Source: Acidobacteriota bacterium (lineage in GTDB: Bacteria; Acidobacteriota; Thermoanaerobaculia; Multivoradales; Multivoraceae). From it: a DNA stretch of 64,000 nt. The notes beneath the pieces are model-generated. The model was not told the origin of the DNA and searched no databases. It saw only the letters and a list, made by a program, of their open reading frames with translations. The position numbers and the translations under genes are program-made. The stretch covers positions 372,001-436,000 of the forward strand of contig JAPOWR010000002.1 in assembly GCA_026707545.1 (NCBI GenBank), in the 5' to 3' direction. Below are positions 25,380 to 33,329 of this stretch, in pieces. Position 1 is the stretch's first letter; the number at the start of each line of letters is the position of its first letter.

Positions 25380-25997
25380 TCAGCCGGGAACCTCCGCCGC
25401 CTGCGCCTTCTGGAACGCCGGCCTGGCCATGCAGCGGTCGCCGTAGGCCTCGAGCACCGGCGACTCGGGGAGCATCCCGAACATGCGCAGGAAGACGGCG
25501 CTGCTGCCGAGCATCACGTCCGCGGCGCTGAACTCCTCGCCCAGGATCCAGGGGCCATCGCCAAGGCCCTCCTCCCAAACCTCGATCGTCTTCGCGAAAC
25601 TGCCCCAGCCCAGCCGGCCGGGATTGAACGCTTCCGCCTGGTGTTCCTCGGGCACGACGGTCCGGAGGCCCGACTCGAACATCGCCGGCTCGATCATCGC
25701 CGGCGAGTAGATCAGCCAGTGCACGAAGCGGGCGCGTAGCGGATCGTCCAGCGCCGGCGCCAGACGTCCGGACGCGTAGCGGTCAGCGACGTAGAGGCAG
25801 ATCGCCGCCGAGTCCCACATCTTCACGTCGCCGTCCTCGAGCGCCGGCACCTTGCCCATCGGACTCGCGGCCAGGTGTTCCTGAGTCCGCTCCGGCTTCG
25901 TGACGTCGACATACACAAGCTCGTAGTCGACGCCCGCCTCCTCAAGCATCCAGACGGCGCGGCTGGACCGCGTCTGCGGGCACCAGTAGAGCTTCAT
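25380..25997 (-). CDS. Glutathione S-transferase family protein
   Basis: 205-residue GST with the thioredoxin-fold N-terminal domain (LYWCPQTRSSRAVWMLEEAG, NPMGKVPAL-type SPMGKVPALEDGD, and DSAAICLYVADRY) and an all-alpha C-terminal domain (PWILGEEFSAADVMLGS). The catalytic residue near the N-terminus is probably the Cys or Ser in WCPQTRSS. The S in DSAAI replaces the usual ESxAI but keeps the glutathione contact position. It overlaps the upstream membrane-anchored protein gene by ATGA and is followed 7 bp later by the RND pump. A detoxification role beside the pump is plausible but unproven. Confidence 0.88.
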   Translation of the reverse strand: MKLYWCPQTRSSRAVWMLEEAGVDYELVYVDVTKPERTQEHLAASPMGKVPALEDGDVKMWDSAAICLYVADRYASGRLAPALDDPLRARFVHWLIYSPAMIEPAMFESGLRTVVPEEHQAEAFNPGRLGWGSFAKTIEVWEEGLGDGPWILGEEFSAADVMLGSSAVFLRMFGMLPESPVLEAYGDRCMARPAFQKAQAAEVPG

Positions 25998-26620
25998 TCG
26001 TAGGCCTCCGAGTCCAGGTGTTCGGTACCTGCCGGCGCCCGGCCGATCTCCCTCATGTTCGTGAAGAAGCCGCGCACGTCGAGTTCGATGGTGACCGGCG
26101 AGTCGCTCTCGTTGAGCCAGAACCAGCCGTGGTTGCCGGAGTAGCCCGCGGTCAGGCCGCCCCGGCCGCCCGTGACGTCGAATTCCTCGGCGTAGCGGAC
26201 CGGCTCGTCGTCGAGGTCGTTGAAGGGGTCGGCATGGAAATCCGAGTAGAGCGTTCCGCCGTCCGTCCGCCAGGAGTAGACGATCGTCATCCCCTCGATC
26301 ATCTGCAGCTTGTACTCCATCTGTTCGTTGGCGCCGATCTCGATCGTGACCGTCTCGGCCCGGAGTTCACGATTGCCGGTCATCTGGGCCAGGAGCCCTT
26401 CCTCGGCCTCCGCCATCGGCTCGGTGCCGGCCGCCTCGTAGAGCCGATCGAGGCCCAGGAGGCCGCCGATGCGGGTCGGATCGATGCCGTACTCGGCCGG
26501 CAGAATGACGACGACGAAGACGAACGCGGCGGCGGCGAGCGTGATCGCCACGGTCTTGAGCAGCTTGCGAAGCGGTGGCGTTCCGAGATCGCCGCCCGGA
26601 GCGGGAGTGGTTTCCGTCAT
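25994..26620 (-). CDS. Membrane-anchored exported protein (HupE partner)
   Basis: 208-residue protein with one N-terminal transmembrane helix (VAITLAAAAFVFVVVILP) and a periplasmic beta-rich domain: VTIEIGANEQMEYKLQMIEGMTIVYSWRTDGGTLYSDFH, GGLTAGYSGNHGWFWLNES, VTIELDVRGFFTNMREI. I recognise the arrangement of this kind of transmembrane anchor protein next to a HupE/UreJ protein from Gammaproteobacteria. No activity has been assigned that I know of. The GNHGWFW and surrounding acidic residues could bind a ligand or metal. It overlaps by ATGA with HupE upstream and with GST downstream, so it is part of a tightly coupled operon. Confidence 0.72.
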   Translation of the reverse strand: MTETTPAPGGDLGTPPLRKLLKTVAITLAAAAFVFVVVILPAEYGIDPTRIGGLLGLDRLYEAAGTEPMAEAEEGLLAQMTGNRELRAETVTIEIGANEQMEYKLQMIEGMTIVYSWRTDGGTLYSDFHADPFNDLDDEPVRYAEEFDVTGGRGGLTAGYSGNHGWFWLNESDSPVTIELDVRGFFTNMREIGRAPAGTEHLDSEAYE

Positions 26621-27309
26621 GACAAGAAGTACCCCGTCAACTGGTAGGCGACCAGCAGGAAGCCGACCGTCATCAGCACCGCGTTCGCGGCGTAGCCGTG
26701 AGACTGGAAGCGGCCGCTGACTCGCCAGAGGTTGAAGCTCAGCAGGATGATGGCGAGGGCGGCGAACTGCCCGAGTTCGACGCCCACGTTGAAGGAGACG
26801 ATGTTGCCGACCAGACCGCTGCCAGAGATCTCCACCGGCTGCAGCTTCGTCGCCAGGCCGAAGCCGTGGAACAGGCCGAACACGAGCACGGCCGCGCGCG
26901 TATCGATCTTGACCCCCAGTGCCCGGAACCCTCCCAGGTTCTCGAACGCCTTGTACGCCACCGACAGGCCGACGATCGCGTCGATGAGAAACGGATTCGC
27001 GTGGATGCCGCCGAGCACGCCGACCAGCAGGGTGACGCTGTGACCGACCGCGAACAGGGTCACGTAGAGCGCGACGTCGCGGAAGCGGTAGAGGAAGAAG
27101 ATGACCCCCGCCAGGAACGCCAGGTGGTCGTACCCGGTGACCATGTGCTTGGCGCCGAGGTACATGTAGGGCCCGACCGCCAGACCCTCGTTATTGGTCA
27201 GGAAGAGCTCGTCCTGGTCGGCGACACCGTGCGCCCACAGGCCAGACGAGAGGAACAGCGCGGCCAGCGCTAACAGCGCCGCCCTGGTCATGGTCCGACG
27301 ACGGCTCAT
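26617..27309 (-). CDS. HupE/UreJ-family membrane protein
   Basis: 230-residue membrane protein of the HupE/UreJ type with a signal sequence (ALLALAALFLSSGLWAHG) and about seven further hydrophobic segments. Motifs are YLGAKHMVTGYDHLAFLAGVIFFLY, FAVGHSVTLLVGVL, VAYKAFENLG, LVFGLFHGFGLATKL and FNVGVELGQ. The conserved HMxTGYDHL and FGLFHGFG histidines are those proposed to handle nickel or cobalt in HupE-type permeases. No urease or hydrogenase genes are present, so the metal and purpose are open. It begins 21 bp after the START-like gene and overlaps the anchor-protein gene by 4 bp. A later ATG at 27291 would also leave a full signal sequence. Confidence 0.82.
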   Translation of the reverse strand: MSRRRTMTRAALLALAALFLSSGLWAHGVADQDELFLTNNEGLAVGPYMYLGAKHMVTGYDHLAFLAGVIFFLYRFRDVALYVTLFAVGHSVTLLVGVLGGIHANPFLIDAIVGLSVAYKAFENLGGFRALGVKIDTRAAVLVFGLFHGFGLATKLQPVEISGSGLVGNIVSFNVGVELGQFAALAIILLSFNLWRVSGRFQSHGYAANAVLMTVGFLLVAYQLTGYFLS

Positions 27310-27330
27310 GCGACTAACCGAACGAAACGG

Positions 27331-28062
27331 TTACTGCCGCGCCGCTTGACAGGCGACGAATTCCTCGCCGAGGTCCGGCAGCTCCTCTTCCACGAGCGGC
27401 AGGGACGCGATGTCCGGCCCGCTCGCGTACCGCGCGTCGCCGAGCTGCGGACCGAAGTTCGTGAAGGTCTCCATCATCGCGTTCATGGCGCCCCGGTTGG
27501 CGAGCATCCGTCCAAGACCGCCGGGGACTTGCGGGTCGCTGACCGTGTCCTGGACGACCTTGACTGTCCCCTCTTCGTCGCCCGGGGTCAGGATCCACCT
27601 CAAGTACATGCAGAGCACGCGCCTGCCCTCGAACTCGGGCGTCAGATCATCCGCGCCGGCTACGTCGTTGATCACGCGGCCGTCGCTCGTGCGCAACCAG
27701 CGCGAGCGGACGATCGTCACGCGCCTCGAGAGTCCGGAGCCGGAGATGCGGTTCCGCAGGGACTGAAACGGCTGCTCCAGAGACGTCGCACGTTCCTCTT
27801 CGCAGATCCCCTGCCACTCGGGACATGCGTCGGCATCCTCGAGCATCGCGATCGCCGACGAAATCGACCCCTGCACGACCACTTCGGCCCGCAGCAGGCG
27901 GAACTCGGTCCCGTCGATGTCGCAGGATTCGATCGTTACCGGGCCTTCGGCTCTCTCAGGCTTGCAGTCTTCCGCCGTACCGGGTTGCGCGGCGAATGCC
28001 CCGAGAGCGAAAGCAAGGGCCAGCACCCTGCCCGTCACTGAACGACCGTCCTTCTCGCGCAC
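27331..28062 (-). CDS. Exported START/SRPBCC-like lipid-binding protein
   Basis: 243-residue exported protein: a signal peptide (VLALAFALGAFAAQPGTAE) then a domain resembling bacterial START-type proteins. Features are FRLLRAEVVVQGSISSAIAMLEDADACPEWQGICEEERA, RVTIVRSRWLRTSDGRVIND, MYLRWILTPGDEEGTVKVVQDTVSDPQVPGGLGRMLANRGAMNAMMETFTNFG. The opening helix-grip segment, the C(E)W after a D-A motif and the long C-terminal helix fit the START fold, which binds a lipid or sterol in a cavity. The partner is unknown. It sits 53 bp after the TonB-dependent receptor and 21 bp before HupE. Confidence 0.65.
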   Translation of the reverse strand: MREKDGRSVTGRVLALAFALGAFAAQPGTAEDCKPERAEGPVTIESCDIDGTEFRLLRAEVVVQGSISSAIAMLEDADACPEWQGICEEERATSLEQPFQSLRNRISGSGLSRRVTIVRSRWLRTSDGRVINDVAGADDLTPEFEGRRVLCMYLRWILTPGDEEGTVKVVQDTVSDPQVPGGLGRMLANRGAMNAMMETFTNFGPQLGDARYASGPDIASLPLVEEELPDLGEEFVACQAARQ

Positions 28063-28115
28063 CGGCGGCAGACTATCAGCAGCGTGCGGGCGCCATTCGG
28101 CTCTGGTCTCCGCCT

Positions 28116-30425
28116 TCAGAGTCGAAACCGCAGCGACGCGCGGAACGCCCGCGGCTCGGCCGGGCTCAGGAAGCGCGGATCCTCGTAGTCGTCGCCAAGC
28201 ACCTCGTCCGGTTCACCCAGTGCGCCGAAGGTCTCGTACTCGCGGTCCGTCACGTTGGACACCTCGAGATCGAGGTCGAGCGAGGGGGTGAGTTCGATGC
28301 GGCTCCAGAGGTCGCCCCGCCACGCCGAGCCGACCGGCTCCAGCAGGTTCGCCTCGTCGCCTCGCAGGTAGCGGGTGGAGTCGCCGAGCAGCCGCGCCCC
28401 CAGCACCACGCGGCCGCCCAAGGTCAGGTCGGCGCCGGCCCGGAACTGACGGCGCGGCACGCCGGGCAGGAAGTCGCCCGGCTCGACCTCGATCTCCCCG
28501 TCCTCGGCCAACGGATGCGGCGGACTCGACAGGGTCAGGCGATCCTGGAACGTCGCGTCGAGCAGGGTGTAGGAGGCATCCCAGTTCAGCCGGTCGTGGC
28601 TGCCGCGCAGCCACAGTTCGAGCCCCTGCCGGCGGGTCGCGTCGACGTTCGTGAAGTAGCCGGCGCTGGTGCCGGCGCCGCTGGAGACGAAGATGATGTC
28701 GTCCCGACTCTCGCTGTGGAACAGGGCGGCGCTCCACCGCAGCGAAGGGCCACCTCCGCGCAGGCCGAACTCGGCGCTGGTCGTCACCACCTGGTCAAGC
28801 GGCGGGTCGGCGACGAAGGCGTTCGGCAGACGGCACGGGTCGTCCGGATCGGCGCAGGTCAACTCGACCGGCGTCGGCACGCGGGACGACTGCGAGACGT
28901 TCCCGAACAGGAGCATCGACGAACTTCCGTTTCCTCGCAACTCCCGGACGAAGCCGGCCGAAGGCACGAGGCGAGAGAAGCTGTGATCGCCGTCGAGCGC
29001 CGTGCCCAACCGGTCATTGAGCTCGATCCGGCTGTCGTTGTAGCGGGCCTGGAGGGTCCAGGTCAGCCGGTCGCCGGCAGTCGTCCAGTGCCGCAGCGCC
29101 CACAGGCCGGCGTGCCCGGTGTCGGCTCTCAGTCCGACTTCGGAACCGGGAAGCAGCATGCCGCTGCCGATCGTCGTCCTGGTGCCGGTGAGCGAGGCGA
29201 GTTCCGTCTCGAAGGCGAAGTCGGCGCGCCCGCCGTCCCACGAGGCGCCGGCGAGCCAACGGCCCGAACCAGTCAGACCGGAGATCTGGATCGAAGCGCC
29301 CAGTCCTTCCTGCTCGGTGCGGCTCTGGTTGTTGACGGCGTCGAACTCGTCGTCGTGGTCGTCATCGCCTTCGTGGTCGTCGTGATCGTGGTCGTCGTCG
29401 TGGCCGTGGTCATCGTCATCGTCGTCGTCACCCTCGAACGCGTCCGCGTTGTAGGTGTCGACGTCGTTGCCACGAAGGTAGACCTGCGCTTCGAGTTCGA
29501 GCTCCGGTCCGATCATCCGGCCGAGCCGCAGCCGCGGGAAGAACAACTCGTTCCAGGTCTGATCCGGATGCGTAAAGACCTCGGCGCGGTCGATCTCCAG
29601 CAGTTCCACCGGCGTCACGCCGTTTCCGATCAGGTCGTTGTCCGCGACGCCAACCGCGAAGTCGATCCGCTCGCGCTCGCCACGATGCGAGAGCTTCACC
29701 AGCGCCTGCCGCAGCGAGCTGGGCGAGAAGTCGCGCCAACCGTCCTCCTCAAAGGAGCGACCGCCGACGAACCAACCGTACTCGTCATCGGGGCCGAATG
29801 CGCCGCCGGCACCGAACTCGCCCGCCCGGCGGCCGAAGGAACCGGCCTCGAGCGTCAGGTCGAGTCGCTCCGAATCGAAGCCGCTGTGCGTGTTCAGGGC
29901 GAGCGCACCGCCGAGGGTGTTCAGGCCGAACATCGGGTTCGCGCCAGGCAGGAGTTCCACCTGTTCCGCCGCGAACGTCGGCACCAGATCCCAGGCGACG
30001 ACATCGCCGAAGACCTCGTTGACGCGCACCCCGTCCTCGTAGACCGAGAGGCCCTGGTTCGCGCCCAGGAGCGGCGACGCCCCGAAGCCCCGGTAGAGCA
30101 CGTCGGACTGCAGCGCGCTCCCCTGCGCCGGCGCCAGGCTCACGCCGGGCAGTTCCGCCTCGAGCAGGACGCCGACGCCCGAAACCGCCGACAGGTCGAG
30201 GGCTTTCGGCGCCACCCGGTGGACGGTCCAGGGGACACGGTCGGGCGATTCGCCCGCGTGGTCGAGCGGAGCGAGGCCGATGACGTCGATCTGCTCGTCG
30301 AACTCACCTTGCGTGGCTGCCTGGTCGTCCTCGCCGGAAGCAGCTTCCTGCTCAGACGCCGGAGCAGCACCCAGCGGCCCGACCAGGGCCGGCAGCAGGA
30401 GGCAGGGCAGCAAGGGTCGCGCCAC
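28116..30425 (-). CDS. TonB-dependent outer-membrane receptor with Asp/His-rich loop
   Basis: 769-residue receptor for active import across the outer membrane. A signal peptide is followed by a TonB-box-like FDEQIDVIG, a plug domain (ELPGVSLAPAQGSALQSDVLYRGFGASPLLGANQGLSVYEDGVRVNEVFGD... TLGGALAL) and a 22-strand-size barrel ending FRASLRFRL. In the middle of the barrel an extracellular-loop-sized insert of about 28 residues consists almost only of Asp and His with a few Glu and Gly. Such loops bind divalent metals in other proteins. First gene of the run that includes HupE/UreJ, so metal uptake is a reasonable inference. The ligand could also be a metal chelate or another molecule. Confidence 0.88.
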   Translation of the reverse strand: MARPLLPCLLLPALVGPLGAAPASEQEAASGEDDQAATQGEFDEQIDVIGLAPLDHAGESPDRVPWTVHRVAPKALDLSAVSGVGVLLEAELPGVSLAPAQGSALQSDVLYRGFGASPLLGANQGLSVYEDGVRVNEVFGDVVAWDLVPTFAAEQVELLPGANPMFGLNTLGGALALNTHSGFDSERLDLTLEAGSFGRRAGEFGAGGAFGPDDEYGWFVGGRSFEEDGWRDFSPSSLRQALVKLSHRGERERIDFAVGVADNDLIGNGVTPVELLEIDRAEVFTHPDQTWNELFFPRLRLGRMIGPELELEAQVYLRGNDVDTYNADAFEGDDDDDDDHGHDDDHDHDDHEGDDDHDDEFDAVNNQSRTEQEGLGASIQISGLTGSGRWLAGASWDGGRADFAFETELASLTGTRTTIGSGMLLPGSEVGLRADTGHAGLWALRHWTTAGDRLTWTLQARYNDSRIELNDRLGTALDGDHSFSRLVPSAGFVRELRGNGSSSMLLFGNVSQSSRVPTPVELTCADPDDPCRLPNAFVADPPLDQVVTTSAEFGLRGGGPSLRWSAALFHSESRDDIIFVSSGAGTSAGYFTNVDATRRQGLELWLRGSHDRLNWDASYTLLDATFQDRLTLSSPPHPLAEDGEIEVEPGDFLPGVPRRQFRAGADLTLGGRVVLGARLLGDSTRYLRGDEANLLEPVGSAWRGDLWSRIELTPSLDLDLEVSNVTDREYETFGALGEPDEVLGDDYEDPRFLSPAEPRAFRASLRFRL
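29349..29431 (-). repeat. Asp/His-coding simple repeat inside the TonB receptor
   Basis: On the minus strand, GAC/GAT and CAC/CAT codons alternate to give an in-frame Asp/His-rich tract within the receptor barrel. On the plus strand it appears as runs of CGTCGT and GTGGTC. It is a low-complexity region likely to vary in length between strains and to be exposed on the cell surface. Confidence 0.85.
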
Positions 30426-30465
30426 GCGCCTACTCTAATTGGAACTCGCACCTACAATCTCCGGC

Positions 30466-30945
30466 ATGCACATCTCAAGCGCCTCGCGTCCCGCCCGTCT
30501 CACGTTCACCGTCGCCGCCGTGCTGGGTCTGCTCTGCTCGCCCCTGTCCGCCCAGCCGCCTCGCATCAACACCGACGAGCTGCCCCGGCTCGAAGCGTTC
30601 TCGCACGCGACCCGGGTCGGCGAGCTGATCTTCGTCGCCGGGACGCTCGGCACGGTCGGCCAGAGCTTCGACCTGGCGCCCGGCGGCATCGGCCCGCAGA
30701 CGACGCAGACGCTCCGGAACATCGAGACGATCCTCGAAGAGGCCGGGTCGGACCTCGCCCACCTCGCGAAGTGCACCGTCTACCTGACCGACATGGCCAA
30801 CTTCGAGCAGATGAACGCTGCCTGGGTCGCCGTGTTGGGGGACAGCCCTCCGGCCCGGGCGACGATCGAGTCGCCGACCCTGGCGTTGGGCGCCGCGGTG
30901 GAGATCGAGTGCATCGCCCAGCGCCGACGTCCAGAGGGGAGCTAG
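30466..30945 (+). CDS. Exported RidA/YjgF-family protein
   Basis: RidA-type enamine/imine deaminase fold, but with a signal peptide (LTFTVAAVLGLLCSPLSAQ) that should export it, unlike cytoplasmic RidA. The mature part has the family pattern: FVAGTLG, GIGPQTTQTLRNIETILEEAGSDL, HLAKCTVYLTDMANFEQMNAAW, PPARATIESPTLALGAAVEIECIA. The substrate-binding Arg (PPAR) and the terminal Glu (EIECIA) are present. The ATG at 30466 gives 159 residues; an in-frame earlier ATG only adds nine residues upstream of the signal peptide. Divergent from the TonB receptor (40 bp apart), and its stop overlaps the convergent acyltransferase gene by 4 bp. Confidence 0.87.
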   Translation: MHISSASRPARLTFTVAAVLGLLCSPLSAQPPRINTDELPRLEAFSHATRVGELIFVAGTLGTVGQSFDLAPGGIGPQTTQTLRNIETILEEAGSDLAHLAKCTVYLTDMANFEQMNAAWVAVLGDSPPARATIESPTLALGAAVEIECIAQRRRPEGS

Positions 30946-31799
30946 CGCCAGCGGCGGTGGCCCCAGAGGTACTGGTCCGGATCGCGGCGGATCGCTGCCT
31001 CGAGATGCGCGTTTAGCGTCCGGAGGATCGCTTCCACGTCGGCGTTCCGGTCGCCGCTCCGCGGCTGCTCGATCAGGGGCGACAAACTCAGCTCGAAGGT
31101 CATCGGCGCCGTCCGGCGGCAGATGGCGAAGGTGAGCGGGGCTCGGGCGACCAGGTGGAGCATCGCGGCGGTCGTGTGGGTCTTCGCCGGATGATCGAAG
31201 AACGGCACATCCGCACCCCGGTGCGCGTGCTGGTCGACCAGCAGAGCCAGGATCTCGCCGTCGCCCAGCAGCTTGAGGAAACGCCCCGAGTCGGGATCGT
31301 ACTTCGGAATCATCCGGAAGCCGCGCCGCGGCCGGCGGCTCCGGGCCAGTCGCTCGACGCGCGGGTTGTTCATGGGGCGCGAGATGCCGGCGACCGGCTT
31401 GTAGCGCGACAACCACTGGCCGGCGAGTTCCCAGTTACCGAAGTGCCCCGACACGACGATTAGCCCCTGCGCCGGATCCTCGAGCACGGCTTGAACCTCG
31501 GCCGGTATCCGTGCCCGCAAGCGTTCCGGATCGTCCAGCACGCGGGATGACTTCATCGATTCGACCAGCACCATCCCCATGTGGCGTGCGGCCGCGCGTC
31601 CTATCGCACGCGCGTCGGCCTCGTCCTCGGCAACCCCGGCGCGCAGGACGTTGGAGATCGCAACGCGACGCCGCGGCCGATCGGCGGTCCACCACAAGGA
31701 GCCCAGCCATCCCGCCCAGCGCGAAGCCGCGGCCGGCGGCAGCAGATCGACGCTCAGGAGCGCCAGCCGGGCCGCCCAGTATTCGAGAAAGTGGAGCAC
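30942..31799 (-). CDS. LpxL/HtrB-like lysophospholipid acyltransferase
   Basis: 285-residue membrane-associated acyltransferase similar to the late lipid A acyltransferases. Landmarks are an N-terminal amphipathic segment, RRVAISNVLRAG, VVSGHFGNWELAG (the HX4E catalytic motif), SRPMNNPRVERL, LALLVDQHAHRGADVPFFDHPAKTHTTAAML and the final YLWGHRRWR, typical of the family. It follows an acyl carrier protein gene by 19 bp, so it probably takes its acyl chain from that ACP. The acceptor could be lipid A, an ornithine-type lipid or another envelope lipid. It ends a six-gene minus-strand run that begins with an efflux outer-membrane factor. Confidence 0.85.
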   Translation of the reverse strand: MLHFLEYWAARLALLSVDLLPPAAASRWAGWLGSLWWTADRPRRRVAISNVLRAGVAEDEADARAIGRAAARHMGMVLVESMKSSRVLDDPERLRARIPAEVQAVLEDPAQGLIVVSGHFGNWELAGQWLSRYKPVAGISRPMNNPRVERLARSRRPRRGFRMIPKYDPDSGRFLKLLGDGEILALLVDQHAHRGADVPFFDHPAKTHTTAAMLHLVARAPLTFAICRRTAPMTFELSLSPLIEQPRSGDRNADVEAILRTLNAHLEAAIRRDPDQYLWGHRRWR

Positions 31800-31818
31800 C
31801 GGGGCTTTGGCCCGAGAC

Positions 31819-32073
31819 TCAGGCTCCGTTCTGCTGCAGCAGCCCTACGATCTCGCCGACCGTCCGGGTCTTCACGACCTGCTTGGGCTCCAGGGCGACA
31901 CCGAACTCCTCCTCCACGTCGTACAGCACGTCGAGGATGGTCAGCGAGTCGAAGCCGAGCGACTCGATCGTCGTCTCAGGAGCGACGGCGTCCCAGTCCC
32001 GCTCCTCCACCGCGCTGTCGCGCAGTACGTCCCGCAACCGCTCGAGGATTTCGGAGGCGCCGCTAGCATCCAT
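31819..32073 (-). CDS. Acyl carrier protein
   Basis: 84-residue acyl carrier protein with the phosphopantetheine attachment Ser in LGFDSLTILDVLYDVEEEFGVAL. The four-helix ACP layout is complete, from ILERLRDVLRD to the terminal TRTVGEIVGLLQQNG. GFDSL instead of the GADSL of the fatty acid ACP, and its place between an efflux adaptor and an acyltransferase, mark it as a dedicated ACP. It starts 47 bp after the adaptor stop. The condensing enzyme that loads it may be the one at 19415, but that is not adjacent. Confidence 0.93.
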   Translation of the reverse strand: MDASGASEILERLRDVLRDSAVEERDWDAVAPETTIESLGFDSLTILDVLYDVEEEFGVALEPKQVVKTRTVGEIVGLLQQNGA

Positions 32074-32120
32074 GGGCGGAGGTTATCGCCGATCCGGAAG
32101 CGGGACTCGCCAGCCAGGTC

Positions 32121-33329
32121 TCACGAGCCTCCAGCCGCCGTCTGCACCGCCATGCCCTCGGTGGCGAGCCGGACGCCGCCGGTGATGACCGGTTGCTCCA
32201 CTTCGAGCGTTCCGGTGACGTACACGACGTTGTCGGCACGCTGCAGGACCTGCACCGGCACGATGGTCACCTTGCCGTCCCGTACCGCCCAGACCTCGTC
32301 ACCGGTTCTGAGCGCCGAGTCCGGCACCTTGAAGTACTGCTTCGGGGCGAGGCCCTGAAGCTCCACGTCCACGAACTTGCCGACCAGCAGAGGCGGAGCC
32401 GTGCCTGAGCCGAGTCCGGCGTCGACCGGCGACCCGCTCGAGAAGGGCTCCGGAACACGGACGATCACGTCGATCGTCCGTGTCTGTTCGTCCAGGGTGA
32501 CGGCGCCCCGATCCAGGTAGCCGTCCCAGGCGTAGTTCCCGTCGCCGTACTCGGCGATGACCCGCGCCGTGATCCGGGTGTCCGCCTCGCCGGCCCGGAG
32601 ATCCCAGAGGCCGGGTAGCAGGGCTGCGGCGTCGTCGGAGAGCGGGACCACGACCTCGACCGAGCCGGACGCGTAGAGCCGCCCCACGCTCTGGCCGGCG
32701 GCCACGTACTGTCCGACATCCACCGACTCGGAGCGCACGATGCCGTCGAACGGAGCGCGGATCTCGGTCCTTGCCAGGTTCAGCGCCGCTTCCCTGAGGA
32801 CGGCGCCGTCCCGCTCCAGCGCCCTCCGGGCAGCCTGAAGTTGAGGCTCCCACAGGGCCAGGGGACTCGGAGCGTCGGAGTTCGCTTCGCTGCCCTGGCG
32901 CTCCCTGAACCGCTCGTACTGGGAGCGCGCCACGGTCGCCTCCTCCTCCACCTTCAACACCTCGACCCGCTGCAACGCGACGTTGGCTCGCGCCTGCTGC
33001 ACCCTGTTGCGATAGTCCGTGTCCTCGATGCGGAACAGCGGTTGTCCCTCGCGGACGCGTCCGCTGCTTTGGAAGGCCGGGTCGACCCACACGACCTTGC
33101 CGCTGACCTCCGCGGTGACGTCGATCTCCGCCCGCGGTTGAACCGTACCGGCGGCGTGGACCGGGATGGCGCCTTCGCCGGCCGCCACCGGAGCCGTCAG
33201 CGCGAAGGGGACCAGGGAAGGAGGTGGCCTGGAGGCCGGCTCGGGCCTCAGCACGACCATGGAGGCGGCGACGGCGAGGGCTCCGATCAGGATCACGCCT
33301 CCGATGGCCCAGCCGGTTCGTTGACTCAT
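32121..33329 (-). CDS. RND efflux periplasmic adaptor (MFP), copy 1
   Basis: 402-residue membrane-fusion protein linking an RND pump to an outer-membrane channel. It has an N-terminal membrane segment (IGGVILIGALAVAASMVV), the lipoyl-like half motif (AEVSGKVVWVDPAFQSSGRVREGQPLFRIEDTDY), an alpha-helical hairpin with coiled-coil character, the second lipoyl half (ARTEIRAPFDGIVRSESVDVGQYVAAGQ) and beta-barrel and membrane-proximal parts. It is about two-thirds identical by eye in its N-terminal half to the adaptor at 34872-36071. It overlaps the GH16 gene by 4 bp at its start. Confidence 0.92.
   Translation of the reverse strand: MSQRTGWAIGGVILIGALAVAASMVVLRPEPASRPPPSLVPFALTAPVAAGEGAIPVHAAGTVQPRAEIDVTAEVSGKVVWVDPAFQSSGRVREGQPLFRIEDTDYRNRVQQARANVALQRVEVLKVEEEATVARSQYERFRERQGSEANSDAPSPLALWEPQLQAARRALERDGAVLREAALNLARTEIRAPFDGIVRSESVDVGQYVAAGQSVGRLYASGSVEVVVPLSDDAAALLPGLWDLRAGEADTRITARVIAEYGDGNYAWDGYLDRGAVTLDEQTRTIDVIVRVPEPFSSGSPVDAGLGSGTAPPLLVGKFVDVELQGLAPKQYFKVPDSALRTGDEVWAVRDGKVTIVPVQVLQRADNVVYVTGTLEVEQPVITGGVRLATEGMAVQTAAGGS

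Noticed and set aside
26617..27309. HupE/UreJ as evidence for urease or hydrogenase
   Set aside because: No ure or hup structural or accessory genes in the window; the family is broader than those two systems.
27825..31016. Over 1000-codon open frame on the plus strand across the TonB receptor
   Set aside because: Antisense shadow of the receptor and neighbours; includes the complement of the Asp/His tract as a Val-rich run and has no recognisable domain.
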